From: JALORV01 sp963775635 | GTDB lineage: Bacteria; Pseudomonadota; Gammaproteobacteria; Burkholderiales; Burkholderiaceae_F | DNA length: 64,000 nt | Assembly: GCA_963775635.1 (NCBI GenBank) | Contig: CAVZJO010000016.1 | Location: forward strand, 248,001 to 312,000 | Direction of reading: 5' to 3' | Shown: positions 27,846 to 38,464 of the stretch, in pieces | Position numbering within the stretch: the first letter of the stretch is position 1 | Layout of the letters: every line of letters begins with the position of its first letter | Program-made: the position numbers and the translations under genes | The notes under the pieces: generated by a model | The model's input: the letters and a program-made list of their open reading frames with translations, nothing else | Told to the model about the DNA's origin: nothing | Database searches by the model: none

Positions 27846-27863
27846 GCGGGAGGCTCCTCCCGC
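27846..27863. repeat. Hairpin in the glpV-glpS gap (first of two)
   Basis: GCGGGAGG and CCTCCCGC lie almost back to back just after the glpV stop. It is likely an mRNA-stabilising or attenuating hairpin between the abundant binding protein and the ATPases. Confidence 0.5.
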
Positions 27864-27883
27864 TCGCGTCGAACGACCCCTTT

Positions 27884-27912
27884 CCCTCTGTCGCCTTGCC
27901 CGGGACAGAGGG
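27884..27912. repeat. Hairpin in the glpV-glpS gap (second of two)
   Basis: CCCTCTGTC (27884-27892) pairs with GACAGAGGG (27904-27912), a 9-bp stem and 11-base loop, 48 bases before glpS. It has no T tract, so full termination is unlikely. Confidence 0.5.
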
Positions 27913-27960
27913 CGGAGGGTTGGCCCGGATAATCCGCAGGCTCAGACCAATGGCGGCAAC

Positions 27961-29091
27961 ATGAGCCTCGCACTGAAGGATGTCGTGCTGCGAGTCGAAG
28001 GGCAGACGCACATCCACCCCACCAGCGTCGAACTCGCGCCCAGAGGCTTCAACATCCTGTTGGGAACGACGCTCGCCGGCAAGACGACGTTGATGCGCCT
28101 GATGGCCGGCCTGCTCAAGCCCACGTCCGGCGAAATCTGGTTTAACGGCAAGAACGTGACCGGCGTGCCCGTGCGCGAACGGCGGGTGGCGATGGTCTAC
28201 CAGCAGTTCATCAACTACGGGCACTTGACGGTATTCGATAACATCGCCTCGCCGTTGCGGGTTGCCGGCGTGAGCAGCGCGCAGGTGAAAGAGCGCGTCG
28301 GGCGCATCGCCGAGTTGCTGAAGCTTTCCCCGTTGCTCGACCGGCGACCGGCCGAGCTGTCGGGCGGCCAGCAGCAACGCACTGCGCTGGCACGTGCGCT
28401 GGTGAAGGACGCCGACCTGGTGTTGCTGGACGAACCGCTGGCCAACCTCGATTACAAGCTGCGCGAGGGTCTGCGCGATGAACTGCCGCGGCTGTTCGCC
28501 GATCGTGATTGCACGGTCGTGTATGCGACGACGGAACCTGCGGAGACGCTGCTGCTCGGCGGCCACACGGCGACGCTGCACGAGGGCGCGATCACGCAGT
28601 TCGGCCCGACGGAGGACGTGTATCGCCGCCCGGCCGATCTGACGACCGCGCAGGTGTTTTCCGATCCACCGATCAATACGGCACCCGTGGTGAAGCGCGG
28701 TTCGCGGATCGAGATCAGCAATGTCGTGGGCTGGAACGTTGGCGGTGAACTGGCGGCGCTGGCCGACGGCGCATACACGCTCGGGCTGCGGCCACACCTT
28801 GTGCAGCCGGCCGCGCCCGGCGTGCAAACGGATGCGAAGGTGGGCGTGGACGTCGACCCGATTCGCGGCGTGCGGGTCAGCGGGCAAGTGTCGGTCGCCG
28901 AGATCAGCGGGTCCGAAAGCGTCGTGCACTTCGATCTGAACGGCCTCGGATGGGTGTCGCAATCGCACGGCGTGCACCGATTCGCCGTCGGCGAGGTGGC
29001 CGACTTCAGGCTCGACGTCGAGCGCGGTCTGTTTTTCGATGGCCGTGGGGCCTGTGTCAGTGCGGGCGGCCACGTGATGGCGCCGAGGTAG
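27961..29091 (+). CDS. glpS: Glycerol ABC transporter ATPase GlpS
   Basis: 376 residues. The P-loop is LLGTTLAGKTTLMRLMAGLL, a variant of the usual GPSGCGKT that is known in this subfamily. Then follow AMVYQQFINYGHLTVFDNIA (Q-loop), ELSGGQQQRTALARALVKDA (signature) and LVLLDEPLANLDYKLREGL (Walker B). The switch His is altered: TVVYATTEPAETLLLGG replaces THDQ, so Thr/Glu stand where His is expected. The C-terminal TOBE-like domain follows. The altered switch suggests this subunit supports, while GlpT supplies, one catalytic site. The gene ends two bases before glpT. Confidence 0.85.
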   Translation: MSLALKDVVLRVEGQTHIHPTSVELAPRGFNILLGTTLAGKTTLMRLMAGLLKPTSGEIWFNGKNVTGVPVRERRVAMVYQQFINYGHLTVFDNIASPLRVAGVSSAQVKERVGRIAELLKLSPLLDRRPAELSGGQQQRTALARALVKDADLVLLDEPLANLDYKLREGLRDELPRLFADRDCTVVYATTEPAETLLLGGHTATLHEGAITQFGPTEDVYRRPADLTTAQVFSDPPINTAPVVKRGSRIEISNVVGWNVGGELAALADGAYTLGLRPHLVQPAAPGVQTDAKVGVDVDPIRGVRVSGQVSVAEISGSESVVHFDLNGLGWVSQSHGVHRFAVGEVADFRLDVERGLFFDGRGACVSAGGHVMAPR

Positions 29092-29093
29092 CG

Positions 29094-30179
29094 ATGGCGC
29101 GCATCGGCCTGAAAAATGTGCGGCACAGCTATCGAGAGCATCCGGCTACTGACGCCGACTGGGCCGTCAAGCGCCTGGACGTCGAATGGGCCGAAGGCAG
29201 CGCCAATGCGCTGCTCGGCCCGTCGGGCTGCGGCAAGACGACGCTGCTGAACATCATTTCGGGCCTGTTGCGACCGACCGAAGGGGCGGTGTTCTTCGGT
29301 GACCGCGACGTGACCGCGGCACCGCCTGACGCGCGCAACATCGCGCAGGTGTTCCAGTTCCCGGTCGTGTACGACACGATGAGCGTGTTCGACAACCTGG
29401 CGTTCCCGCTGCGCAACCGCGACATTCCCGCCGCGCAAGTCGACAAGCGCGTGCGGGAGATCGCCGCACTGCTCGACCTGGAGCCGATGCTGATGCAGCG
29501 CGCGGCCGGCCTGACGGCCGACGGCAAGCAGAAGATTTCGCTCGGACGCGGACTGGTGCGCGACGACGTCAACGTGATCATGTTCGACGAGCCACTGACC
29601 GTGATCGACCCGCATCTGAAGTGGCGGCTGCGGGGCAAGCTGAAGGAACTGCACCAGCGGCTGCGGCCGACGATGATCTACGTGACGCACGACCAGACCG
29701 AGGCGCTGACGTTCGCCGATCAGGTGCTGGTGATGAACGAGGGCACCGTCGTGCAGTCCGGCACACCGGTGGAGCTCTTCGAACGGCCGCGCCATACCTT
29801 CGTCGGCCACTTCATCGGGTCGCCCGGCATGAACGTGCTGCCGGCCACGTTCGAGAACGGGGTTGCCCGATTCGCCGGCCACGCGGTCGAGATCGCGACG
29901 CCGCTGAAGGTGCCGCAGGACGGTGCGCGGCTCGAGATCGGCGTGCGTCCGGAATTCGTCAGATTCGCGGAAAACGGTATCGCCGTGCGCATTCTCAAGG
30001 TGGCCGACAGCGGCCGGTACCGCATCGTCGATACGATGGCAGACGCTCAGCCGCCGGCGACGGCGACGATCATCAAGCTGCTGGCGGCCGAAGGTACGGC
30101 GCTGCCGTCCGGGCGTGCATTTCTGAAATTCGATCCGGCGTACACGCAGTTGTATGTCGACGGCTGGATCGCAGGCTGA
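29094..30179 (+). CDS. glpT: Glycerol ABC transporter ATPase GlpT
   Basis: 361 residues from the ATG at 29094. It has a normal Walker A GPSGCGKTTLLNIISGLLRP, Q-loop AQVFQFPVVYDTMSVFDNLA, Walker B VIMFDEPLTVIDPHLKWRLR and switch IYVTHDQTEALTFADQVLVM. The signature, however, reads AAGLTADGKQKISLGRGLV instead of LSGGQ. Together with GlpS (good signature, odd P-loop and switch) the pair is complementary, like heterodimeric ABC ATPases with one degenerate site. A C-terminal regulatory TOBE domain follows. The gene is four bases from the permease gene. Confidence 0.85.
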   Translation: MARIGLKNVRHSYREHPATDADWAVKRLDVEWAEGSANALLGPSGCGKTTLLNIISGLLRPTEGAVFFGDRDVTAAPPDARNIAQVFQFPVVYDTMSVFDNLAFPLRNRDIPAAQVDKRVREIAALLDLEPMLMQRAAGLTADGKQKISLGRGLVRDDVNVIMFDEPLTVIDPHLKWRLRGKLKELHQRLRPTMIYVTHDQTEALTFADQVLVMNEGTVVQSGTPVELFERPRHTFVGHFIGSPGMNVLPATFENGVARFAGHAVEIATPLKVPQDGARLEIGVRPEFVRFAENGIAVRILKVADSGRYRIVDTMADAQPPATATIIKLLAAEGTALPSGRAFLKFDPAYTQLYVDGWIAG

Positions 30180-30185
30180 GCCAAC

Positions 30186-31053
<868 letters not shown>

Positions 31054-31054
31054 G

Positions 31055-31856
<802 letters not shown>

Positions 31857-31866
31857 GATTCAGGCG

Positions 31867-32172
31867 ATGACGCCGGCACCTGCTGTTGGAATCGGACTCG
31901 GATGGATGGCGTGGACGTGGCAGACGGCCGCGTTCTTCATCGTCATCGCGCTGCTGCTGCTCGGCATGGCGGTTTGGGAATGGCGCGCGCCCGGCGGGGC
32001 GCCGCGTCGCGGTGTGCTGGGCATCGTCACGACGCGCGGCGACCGGTTGTTCATCTCGTTGCTGTCAGCCGCCTATGTGCACCTGATCTGGCTCGCGCTG
32101 GTTCCCGCGCCGCTGTGGGGCGCGACGCTGCTGTCAGCCGGGCTTGCCGTGGTGGTGTTCCGCAAGGTCTGA
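31867..32172 (+). CDS. DUF2160 small membrane protein of the glycerol ABC operon
   Basis: 101 residues, three predicted membrane segments: a first around TAAFFIVIALLLLGMAVWEW, a second around LFISLLSAAYVHLIWLALVP and a third, LWGATLLSAGLAVVVFRKV. The conserved family motif WEWRAPGGAPRRGVLGIVTT, then RGDRLFISLL, is typical of DUF2160 proteins, which sit at the end of glycerol ABC operons. Its role is not established; it may be an accessory transport subunit. The gap to glpQ is ten bases. Confidence 0.85.
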   Translation: MTPAPAVGIGLGWMAWTWQTAAFFIVIALLLLGMAVWEWRAPGGAPRRGVLGIVTTRGDRLFISLLSAAYVHLIWLALVPAPLWGATLLSAGLAVVVFRKV

Positions 32173-32222
32173 GCGGAATTTAGGCGGCGATTGAATCGCG
32201 GTCTGTGCTAGCGCGGAATCAA

Positions 32223-33206
32223 TTACTGCTTGCGGCGGGCGAACATGAGTCCTGATAGGCCGAGGGCGAGAAGGGCAAGCGTCCCGGGCTCGGGCACCGC
32301 GATGGCGTTGTCGGTCACGCGGATGTTATCGATCAGGGTAAAGAGCAAAGCACCGTCGTTGGGGTCGGTACTCGACGTGAGATTCGTGTCGGAGTGCCCA
32401 AAGAAAATGTTGTTGCCCGTGTTCGCCGTATCGTCCAACAGGGGGACAGTCGCAATGAGCAAGCCATCGACGGTCCAAGTGACATTCAACAGCCCCACCG
32501 CGATTTCGACCTCGTGCCACTCCATGCCGGCCGAACCGACGAGCGTGGTACCAGATTGCTGAGCAAAGAGCGCAAGCTGCGCCGCCGGAGCTGCGTTGTT
32601 ACCCAAGCCTGCATAGTAGGCGTCGCTGGCATTGCTGCTGCCGGAAAAGGCGCCCGCTGCATGGATGCCGGCCGCAGTGTCCGGATATCTGGTCGGGGCG
32701 GTTGGTGAGTAGGCGCGCCAATCGGAGCTGGAATTGCCATCGACGGTTGCCGCGAACCAGATGCTGTCTTGCGTGCCGCCGGGCCATTGGGCCAGCGTTC
32801 CGCTCGTGCCCACGCCGAAGGTCGACAGTTGGGTGGACCCGCTGCCACCCGCAGGGAACGGCCCGTTGAAATTGGCCCACCAATCGAACCTCACGGTGTA
32901 GATGCCGCCGAAGTTCTGTCCGTTGGGTGAAACGCTCATGCCGCCGAAGATGCCACTGCTCTGATTGGCTTGTAGCTTCATACCCCGGGTGCCCATCGCG
33001 CTGGGCGCACTCGGGATGCCGACGGTCGAGTAATCGAAAAAGAAACTCGCTGCTTCGTCGCTGGGGCCGCCGTTGACGGTCCAGCTCGCTGTTGGATTGA
33101 CCTCAAAATTCTGCGTGTACAACTCCGCGCCGAACGCCGGGCTCGCGACGAAGACTGCCAACGCCGTTGCCGTTCGCTTGACCGCCGTGAATAGTCGATT
33201 GCCCAT
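32223..33206 (-). CDS. PEP-CTERM sorting-domain protein
   Basis: 327 residues, start chosen at the ATG at 33206 (MGNRLFTAVKRTATALAVFV then ASPAFGAE), a signal peptide. The C-terminus AVPEPGTLALLALGLSGLMF then ARRKQ is the PEP-CTERM tripartite signal: PEP motif, membrane helix, basic tail. The body is Gly/Ser/Asn-rich and beta-like, with a concanavalin-like feel (WHEVEIAVGLLNVTWTVDGL). Such proteins are processed by exosortase and sent to the cell surface together with exopolysaccharide. No exosortase or EPS genes are in the window. Confidence 0.85.
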   Translation of the reverse strand: MGNRLFTAVKRTATALAVFVASPAFGAELYTQNFEVNPTASWTVNGGPSDEAASFFFDYSTVGIPSAPSAMGTRGMKLQANQSSGIFGGMSVSPNGQNFGGIYTVRFDWWANFNGPFPAGGSGSTQLSTFGVGTSGTLAQWPGGTQDSIWFAATVDGNSSSDWRAYSPTAPTRYPDTAAGIHAAGAFSGSSNASDAYYAGLGNNAAPAAQLALFAQQSGTTLVGSAGMEWHEVEIAVGLLNVTWTVDGLLIATVPLLDDTANTGNNIFFGHSDTNLTSSTDPNDGALLFTLIDNIRVTDNAIAVPEPGTLALLALGLSGLMFARRKQ

Positions 33207-33477
33207 TGGGTTTCCCTCTGCGTCAGTGAGAAACAATCGTTCGGCCGTGGTGCACGATGATCTTGAAGCGTACGCCGCGCAGGGGTGCGCGGCCAAGCGC
33301 TTCCGCATCAACCCGCCGCGAATCGCGACCGAGACGCTGCTGTCGCGGTCAGCAAAGCCGGTGCGACGATCACGCCGGCCGGTGTCTCAATCATTCCGCG
33401 AGCGGCGCGACTTTTCGATACTTCGTCCGTCGTCCGGCGCGTTGCCGGGCGGACGCAACCATCCAACGGAGTATCGA

Positions 33478-33981
33478 ATGACTACTAACAATGCGAAGTC
33501 AATCGTCGGCCTCATGTTGGCCGGCGCCGCCGCCGGCGCGCTGGCCGCCGACAAGACGGTATCGGTCACGGAAGCTGTCAACCTGGCAGCACCACCGTCC
33601 CAAACGTGGGGAAAGATCAAGGATTTCAATAGTTGGCAGGCGTGGCATCCGGCGTTCGCCAGCACCGAGATCGTCAAGGGCCACGGCAATACCAAGGGCA
33701 CAGTGCGAGTGCTGACCACGAAGGACGGCGCCAAGTTCACCGAGGAACTGGTCGCGCACGACGCCGCGTCGCAGACCTACTCATACCGCATCACCGAATC
33801 GCCGCTGCCGATCACAGACTACGTCTCCAAGCTCGAGGTCAGGGCGATAAACGGCGGCTCGAACGTCGTGTGGAGTTCCAACTTTCACGTCAAGGAGGGC
33901 GCGTCCGAGGAGGAAATGAAGAAAGCGATCTCGGGCGTCTACCGCGCAGGACTCGACAATCTCGGGTCGGTAGTGAAGTAG
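33478..33981 (+). CDS. Exported SRPBCC-family protein
   Basis: 167 residues from the ATG at 33478. MTTNNAKSIVGLMLAGAAAG then ALAADKTVS is a signal sequence. The rest is a polyketide-cyclase-like SRPBCC fold: SVTEAVNLAAPPSQTWGKIK, DFNSWQAWHPAFASTEIVKG and VVWSSNFHVKEGASEEEMKK. Members bind hydrophobic ligands; a periplasmic lipid or aromatic carrier role is possible. It is divergent from the PEP-CTERM gene over a 271-base gap with no clear element. Confidence 0.75.
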   Translation: MTTNNAKSIVGLMLAGAAAGALAADKTVSVTEAVNLAAPPSQTWGKIKDFNSWQAWHPAFASTEIVKGHGNTKGTVRVLTTKDGAKFTEELVAHDAASQTYSYRITESPLPITDYVSKLEVRAINGGSNVVWSSNFHVKEGASEEEMKKAISGVYRAGLDNLGSVVK

Positions 33982-34025
33982 CTCGCGCGCATCCTTCAGC
34001 GAGCATGTGCCCGCTCGGCGCCTCG

Positions 34026-35066
34026 TCAGGCGTGGGCGCCGAGCGGCGCAGATCTCGCTGATGCGCTGCGCTCACGGCGCCACAACGATGGCGGCACGCC
34101 GACGGCGCGCTTGAAGGCGCGGCTGAATGCCGCTTCCGATTCGTAGCCAGTGTCGAGCGCCACCGAGGCCAATGTGGCACTGCTTTGCGTCAGCAGACGC
34201 GAAGCGATCTGCATGCGCCAATTCGTCAGGTACTGCATCGGCGTCAACCCGATGAATTGCACAAACCGTTCGTGAAGCGCCGAGCGTGACAGGCCGACGC
34301 GGTCGGCCACTTGTTCCATCGTCCAGGCCTGCGCGGGATGCTCGTGCATCAGGCCTAGCACCCTACCGACATAGCGATCGCGCAGCCCGGCGAGCCAGCC
34401 TCGCTGTTCCGCGGGCAAGCGCTCCAGGTAACGACGAAGCAGGTCGACGAACATCATCTCGCTCATGCGCTCGAGCACCGCTTCACCGCCGGGCCGCTTG
34501 CGCTCGGACTCGGCCGCGGCCAAGCGCGCGAAATGCGCGATCCAGTCGTCGGCGTCGCCGGCAAGCTCGGACGCCGGCGCATGGATCATCCGCGGCAGCG
34601 TGCCGAGCAGCGGATTGAACGGTCGGCGGTCGCAGCCGAGAAATCCGCACAGCACGCTGGTTTGAACCGACTGCGCGCCGGCCGGCATGTCCCCCACTCG
34701 GCGCTCCATGCCCTGGTGCAACATGAAGGGCAACTGCGGCGGCCGCGACTGGTAGAGAAACTCGATGTCGGGCTTCGTTCGCATGCCCGGCGCGCTCGAC
34801 AGCACGTGCGCGTCCCCATGCGGAATGACGATCACATCCCCCCTGTGCAGGTGTACCGGAGCCTCGCCGTCCACCGCCGCCCAACAAGTGCCATGGATCA
34901 CCACGTGGTAATCCATCATGTGCTCCGAGTCCGGCATGATCGCTGGTGCCATCTCGGAAGAGTGCGGCACTTCGGTAACCCATGGTTCGGTGCAATCGAC
35001 GTGAAAGTAGAGCGCCCCGCGCAGGCGCACGCTGCGCAGCAGATCGGACAGGGTGTCTTGTGTCAT
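34026..35066 (-). CDS. AraC-family transcriptional regulator with N-terminal cupin
   Basis: 346 residues. The N-terminal cupin_6 domain (MMDYHVVIHGTCWAAVDGEA, then PVHLHRGDVIVIPHGDAHVL) senses a small molecule. The C-terminal pair of AraC HTH motifs is intact: WTMEQVADRVGLSRSALHER, then SVALDTGYESEAAFSRAFKR. The order is as in AraC/CuxR-type regulators. It is divergent from the alpha/beta hydrolase gene across 130 bases, so that hydrolase is the likeliest target. Confidence 0.85.
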   Translation of the reverse strand: MTQDTLSDLLRSVRLRGALYFHVDCTEPWVTEVPHSSEMAPAIMPDSEHMMDYHVVIHGTCWAAVDGEAPVHLHRGDVIVIPHGDAHVLSSAPGMRTKPDIEFLYQSRPPQLPFMLHQGMERRVGDMPAGAQSVQTSVLCGFLGCDRRPFNPLLGTLPRMIHAPASELAGDADDWIAHFARLAAAESERKRPGGEAVLERMSEMMFVDLLRRYLERLPAEQRGWLAGLRDRYVGRVLGLMHEHPAQAWTMEQVADRVGLSRSALHERFVQFIGLTPMQYLTNWRMQIASRLLTQSSATLASVALDTGYESEAAFSRAFKRAVGVPPSLWRRERSASARSAPLGAHA

Positions 35067-35196
35067 GCGGGGGAGTCTGGGCTAACCGACACGAAATGTC
35101 AGACAATCAATGCGAAGCCGGACGGGCCCTGAGTCGGTCTTGAAACAAGGCGTAACCGCCAGACCCGAGTGGCCGCCCCTCCGCTAGCCTGACTGC

Positions 35197-36210
35197 ATGT
35201 TGAATTCGCTTCGATCTCTCACCGCGGCGGTTCTGCTCGGCCTCGCCGTCGTCGGTATTGCGCACGCCGCCGACTGCAGCGGCCGGCAGGCGGCCGGCTA
35301 TCGCGTGTTGACGCTGGATAGCGGCCGCAAGGTGGCGGTGTGGTATCCGGCGGCGGCGGCCGAGAAGCCGTTTCCGTACACGCGCTCGAACAACGGCTTC
35401 ATGGGCAGCGTGGCGTTCGAGGCGCCGCCCGCGGCGTGCCCGCGCGTGCCCCTGGTGCTGTTCTCGCACGGGCTCGGTGGCTGCGCACTACAGACGCTCT
35501 TCCTGACCGAGGAACTGGCGCGACACGGCTATGTGGTCGCGGCGCCGGACCACGCGGACTCGGCCACCTGCGGCATCGACCGCGAAGACCTCAGGCTGAA
35601 CAACCTGCGTACTGACCAGTCGTTCGTCCATCCGAAGTCGTGGAACGACAAGAGCGAGCTCGGTCGCCTGCAGGATCTGCGCGCGACGATCCGGCGCGTG
35701 GCGGATGACGCACAGCTTTCGCAGATCGCGGACGTGACGCGCGTCGGCGCGGTCGGTCATTCGCTCGGCGGCTATACCGTGGTCGGTATGGCGGGCGGCT
35801 GGCCATCATGGAAGACGCCGGAGGTGAAGGCGGTGCTGGCGCTGTCGCCGTACGTAGCGCCGTTTGTTCTACGCGGCACGATCGACAAGCTCGCCGCGCC
35901 GGTGATGTACCAGGGCGCGCAGTTCGATTGGGGCATCACGCCGAGCCTGGAAGGGCCGCGAGGCGCGTATGCGCTGTCGGCGGCGCCGAAGTTCCTGGTG
36001 AAGCTCAAGGGCGGCACGCACTTCGAATGGACCAACCTGATCTGCGTCGGCCAAGCCAACGTGGTCGGCTGCCTGAAGGCCAATCGCAATGCGTACCTGA
36101 TCGACCTGTACGGCATTGAGTTTCTCGATCGCTATCTGAAAGACAAGCCGGCGCCGGTGCTTGCTTCCGGCGGCCGCGGACTCGAGAAGTATGAGTTCGA
36201 TCTGCGCTAG
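35197..36210 (+). CDS. Exported alpha/beta hydrolase (PAF-acetylhydrolase-like)
   Basis: 337 residues with signal peptide MLNSLRSLTAAVLLGLAVVG then IAHAA. The oxyanion motif is PLVLFSHGLGGCALQTLFLT and the nucleophile motif GHSLGGYTVVGMAGG, with Ser in GHSLG. The family signature AAPDHADSATCG is also present, and the His near the end, KLKGGTHFEWTN, is the likely triad His. PAF-acetylhydrolase-type enzymes cut short acyl chains from lipids or esters. It is a lone gene with a probable AraC regulator upstream. Confidence 0.8.
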   Translation: MLNSLRSLTAAVLLGLAVVGIAHAADCSGRQAAGYRVLTLDSGRKVAVWYPAAAAEKPFPYTRSNNGFMGSVAFEAPPAACPRVPLVLFSHGLGGCALQTLFLTEELARHGYVVAAPDHADSATCGIDREDLRLNNLRTDQSFVHPKSWNDKSELGRLQDLRATIRRVADDAQLSQIADVTRVGAVGHSLGGYTVVGMAGGWPSWKTPEVKAVLALSPYVAPFVLRGTIDKLAAPVMYQGAQFDWGITPSLEGPRGAYALSAAPKFLVKLKGGTHFEWTNLICVGQANVVGCLKANRNAYLIDLYGIEFLDRYLKDKPAPVLASGGRGLEKYEFDLR

Positions 36211-36290
36211 GTCTGCCGCCCGCTGACGATGAACGGCGCGCCAATCACCGGCAGACGCAGGCCATCGCGTAACAATTGCGGTAAAGACAT
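36207..36290 (-). pseudogene. 5'-end relic of a nitronate monooxygenase gene
   Basis: From the ATG at 36290 the minus strand reads MSLPQLLRDGLRLPVIGAPF then IVSG and stops two codons later. That is the N-terminus of nitronate monooxygenase (2-nitropropane dioxygenase), cut after about 25 codons where the hydrolase gene ends. No more of the enzyme is found nearby. Confidence 0.6.
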
Positions 36291-36603
36291 ACGGGGATTC
36301 CTCTGCGGGAGCGGGCTCGTCGGTCGCTGTGTTGTTTGAATCGGCGCGAGCACACGCAAGGCCGCTATAAGGATTTCAGTGCGCCGCCGAAACACCGTAA
36401 CGCCGGCATATTCTTATGAGCGGCACGCATATTGCTGCGGCGCTGCAGCGACCGCATGGTGAAGCGGGGTTTTGTGATCGCATATAGGGGATCCGCATCC
36501 GAAACCACTCTCGCTACTGTCACCACGTCGTAGCACCGTTCCCGCAAGATTGTCTTCACTGCGAACGGCCCCCTTCACCGCCAACGATCAGGACACCCGA
36601 AGC
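36291..36603. other. Non-coding gap, nothing recognisable
   Basis: The 313 bases between the relic and the next gene have no supported reading frame, hairpin or promoter that I could see. Base composition here is slightly less G/C-rich. Confidence 0.5.
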
Positions 36604-37014
36604 ATGAGTTCTGAACGCCGTGCGTTACAAGCTGAATTGAGCGACCGGGATGACGACGCGCTGTGGAATTGGCCATGGCGCTGGGCAGCGGCACGCGCCG
36701 ACGAACTGGCGCAGATCTGCGAACAGCTCGCCGCGATACTGACGCCCGACACGAAAGCGGGCATCGCCAACGATCCAGTCGCCAGGGCCAAGCTCAATTA
36801 CATCTACGGCAGTACGCTGCTGACTCTGGCCGAACGCGACGAACCGGAGCGCCTGCCCGATGCCGTCGCGCAGCTCGGCGATGCGCTGTCACTTGCACGC
36901 CGCCACGTGCCCGAACGGGTCGTGGCGATCAAGACGCAGCTCTATCGCGCCGAGCATTCGCTGGTGATGCGGAAACGGAGCGCGCGGGAGGAGTCACGCC
37001 TGACCGAGGCGTAG
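36604..37014 (+). CDS. Hypothetical soluble protein
   Basis: 136 residues from the ATG at 36604, nearly all helical by composition: LAQICEQLAAILTPDTKAGI and ARAKLNYIYGSTLLTLAERD look like TPR-type helix pairs. No signal or membrane segment. I do not recognise the family. The predicted terminator at 37038-37073 directly follows, so it is a monocistronic unit. Confidence 0.55.
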   Translation: MSSERRALQAELSDRDDDALWNWPWRWAAARADELAQICEQLAAILTPDTKAGIANDPVARAKLNYIYGSTLLTLAERDEPERLPDAVAQLGDALSLARRHVPERVVAIKTQLYRAEHSLVMRKRSAREESRLTEA

Positions 37015-37037
37015 CCCCTCGTCTTCGCGCATCGAGC

Positions 37038-37073
37038 GGCGCCGGACGGCTCGCGTCCGGCGCCTCTTTTTTT
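37038..37073 (+). terminator. Rho-independent terminator
   Basis: GGCGCCGGACG (37038-37048) pairs with CGTCCGGCGCC (37054-37064), followed by TCTTTTTTT. The 11-bp stem, 5-base loop and T tract make it a strong terminator for the gene ending at 37014. Confidence 0.9.
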
Positions 37074-37120
37074 GTGGTGCAGGCCGAGGGGTCGAACGTC
37101 GACCGGCGTACTGCGGCGAT

Positions 37121-38272
37121 TCAGTCGAACGCTTCGATCGGCAGGAAAGCGCCGAGCCCGGTGAGGTTGACGCGCGACTCGATCTGGTCCAGGCACTGGC
37201 TCGCATCGCCGGTGACGACGCCGCGCTCGTGCAGCGTGATCCACGGCTTGCGTGACGAGCGGGCGGTGACGACATAGCGCGGCGGCCGCCGGTCGGGCGG
37301 CTGCTGCCGGGCCGAGATGGTCACCTGCTGCACGGTCGGCAGCGCGGCGAAGGTCTCGCCCATCAGCCGCACTACCAGCCCGAGCGCATGGCGGTTGTGC
37401 AGCTTGGTATGGATCACTTCTGACATGCGGCGGACGGCCACGCGGTTGCCATAATCGATCGCCGCCTCGCGGTCAGGCAGCGTGGGCAGCAATGGCAGCT
37501 GCACGTCCATCCGCATGCCGGTGACGTCGTCGAAAGTGAAGCTGACCGTCGCGGGCAGCGGCCACAAGATGTCCTTCAGGCAGGTCAGCAGGTGGTCGCG
37601 CATCGCATCCGCGTCGCCCTGCGCTGCGCGCTGACTGTGCTCCTGCAGTTCCTTCTGCGTGGACTCCCACGCGAAGCGACGCTTCATCCACTTGGCACGA
37701 TCGTCGAGGTAATCAGTCATCGCGCGATTGTCGTAGACCTTCTTGCCGTCCTTGTGAGCGATCGGCTTCGGCGATTCCGGCGCAGGGTCGGCGAACGGGC
37801 GCACCGATAACGGCACGAGCTGAACGGCGGGCGACGGTGTCCAGCGCTGCGGATAGGCCATCGCGTCGACGTGTTCGTTCAGGTGTGCGCAGACGGCGAG
37901 TGCTGCTTCGCGCTCCATGTCGGCGGCCCCGTCGACCAGGTTCGACAGCGGATCGACGTGCTGATTCGAGCGCGTTGTCCGGATCAGCCGGGCGTATCCG
38001 TACTGGTCGATGCGCACCTTCATTTCGCTGTCGGGCAACGCGAAGCTCGTCGCCTGGCCGCCCGCGTCGTTCTCGCTATCGCTCGTGAGCACCACCTGCG
38101 ACCGGCGCCGGTAAACCGCGCTCTGGCCATCGGCACTCGCGAACGAAGGGATCAGACGGTAGGGCGGCAGCCATTTCACCTTCTCGCCGTACGAGGCCGT
38201 ATGGCGATAGCGCAGCGGGACCTCGAGTGCGGTACTCGGAGGCTCTGCGAGATCGGAAGGTTGATGGGTCAT
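37121..38272 (-). CDS. Hypothetical protein, 383 residues
   Basis: From the ATG at 38272, MTHQPSDLAEPPSTALEVPL. No signal, membrane segment or recognisable catalytic motif. Notable is a basic helical stretch DRAKWMKRRFAWESTQKELQ around residue 200 and a C-terminal region VRLMGETFAALPTVQQVTIS. It may be a cytoplasmic structural or nuclease-like protein; no function can be assigned. It points toward the terminator. Codon use is ordinary for the window. Confidence 0.5.
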   Translation of the reverse strand: MTHQPSDLAEPPSTALEVPLRYRHTASYGEKVKWLPPYRLIPSFASADGQSAVYRRRSQVVLTSDSENDAGGQATSFALPDSEMKVRIDQYGYARLIRTTRSNQHVDPLSNLVDGAADMEREAALAVCAHLNEHVDAMAYPQRWTPSPAVQLVPLSVRPFADPAPESPKPIAHKDGKKVYDNRAMTDYLDDRAKWMKRRFAWESTQKELQEHSQRAAQGDADAMRDHLLTCLKDILWPLPATVSFTFDDVTGMRMDVQLPLLPTLPDREAAIDYGNRVAVRRMSEVIHTKLHNRHALGLVVRLMGETFAALPTVQQVTISARQQPPDRRPPRYVVTARSSRKPWITLHERGVVTGDASQCLDQIESRVNLTGLGAFLPIEAFD

Positions 38273-38464
38273 TCAGTCCTGCTGCGTTTCACCCGGGGTG
38301 GCGAGTCCGACTCCGTTTGTGCCGCGGCGTCCGGCCACCGCGGCGCGAATCTTGATAGCGCATGTTGGCAGTGCGTCAGTGCGCACAAGCGCCGAAAAGC
38401 GGCCTCGATGCCGTCCATCCTTGGTTCAATGCCGCTCGATCGGTTAGTCCGGCCGTCTGAGTTC

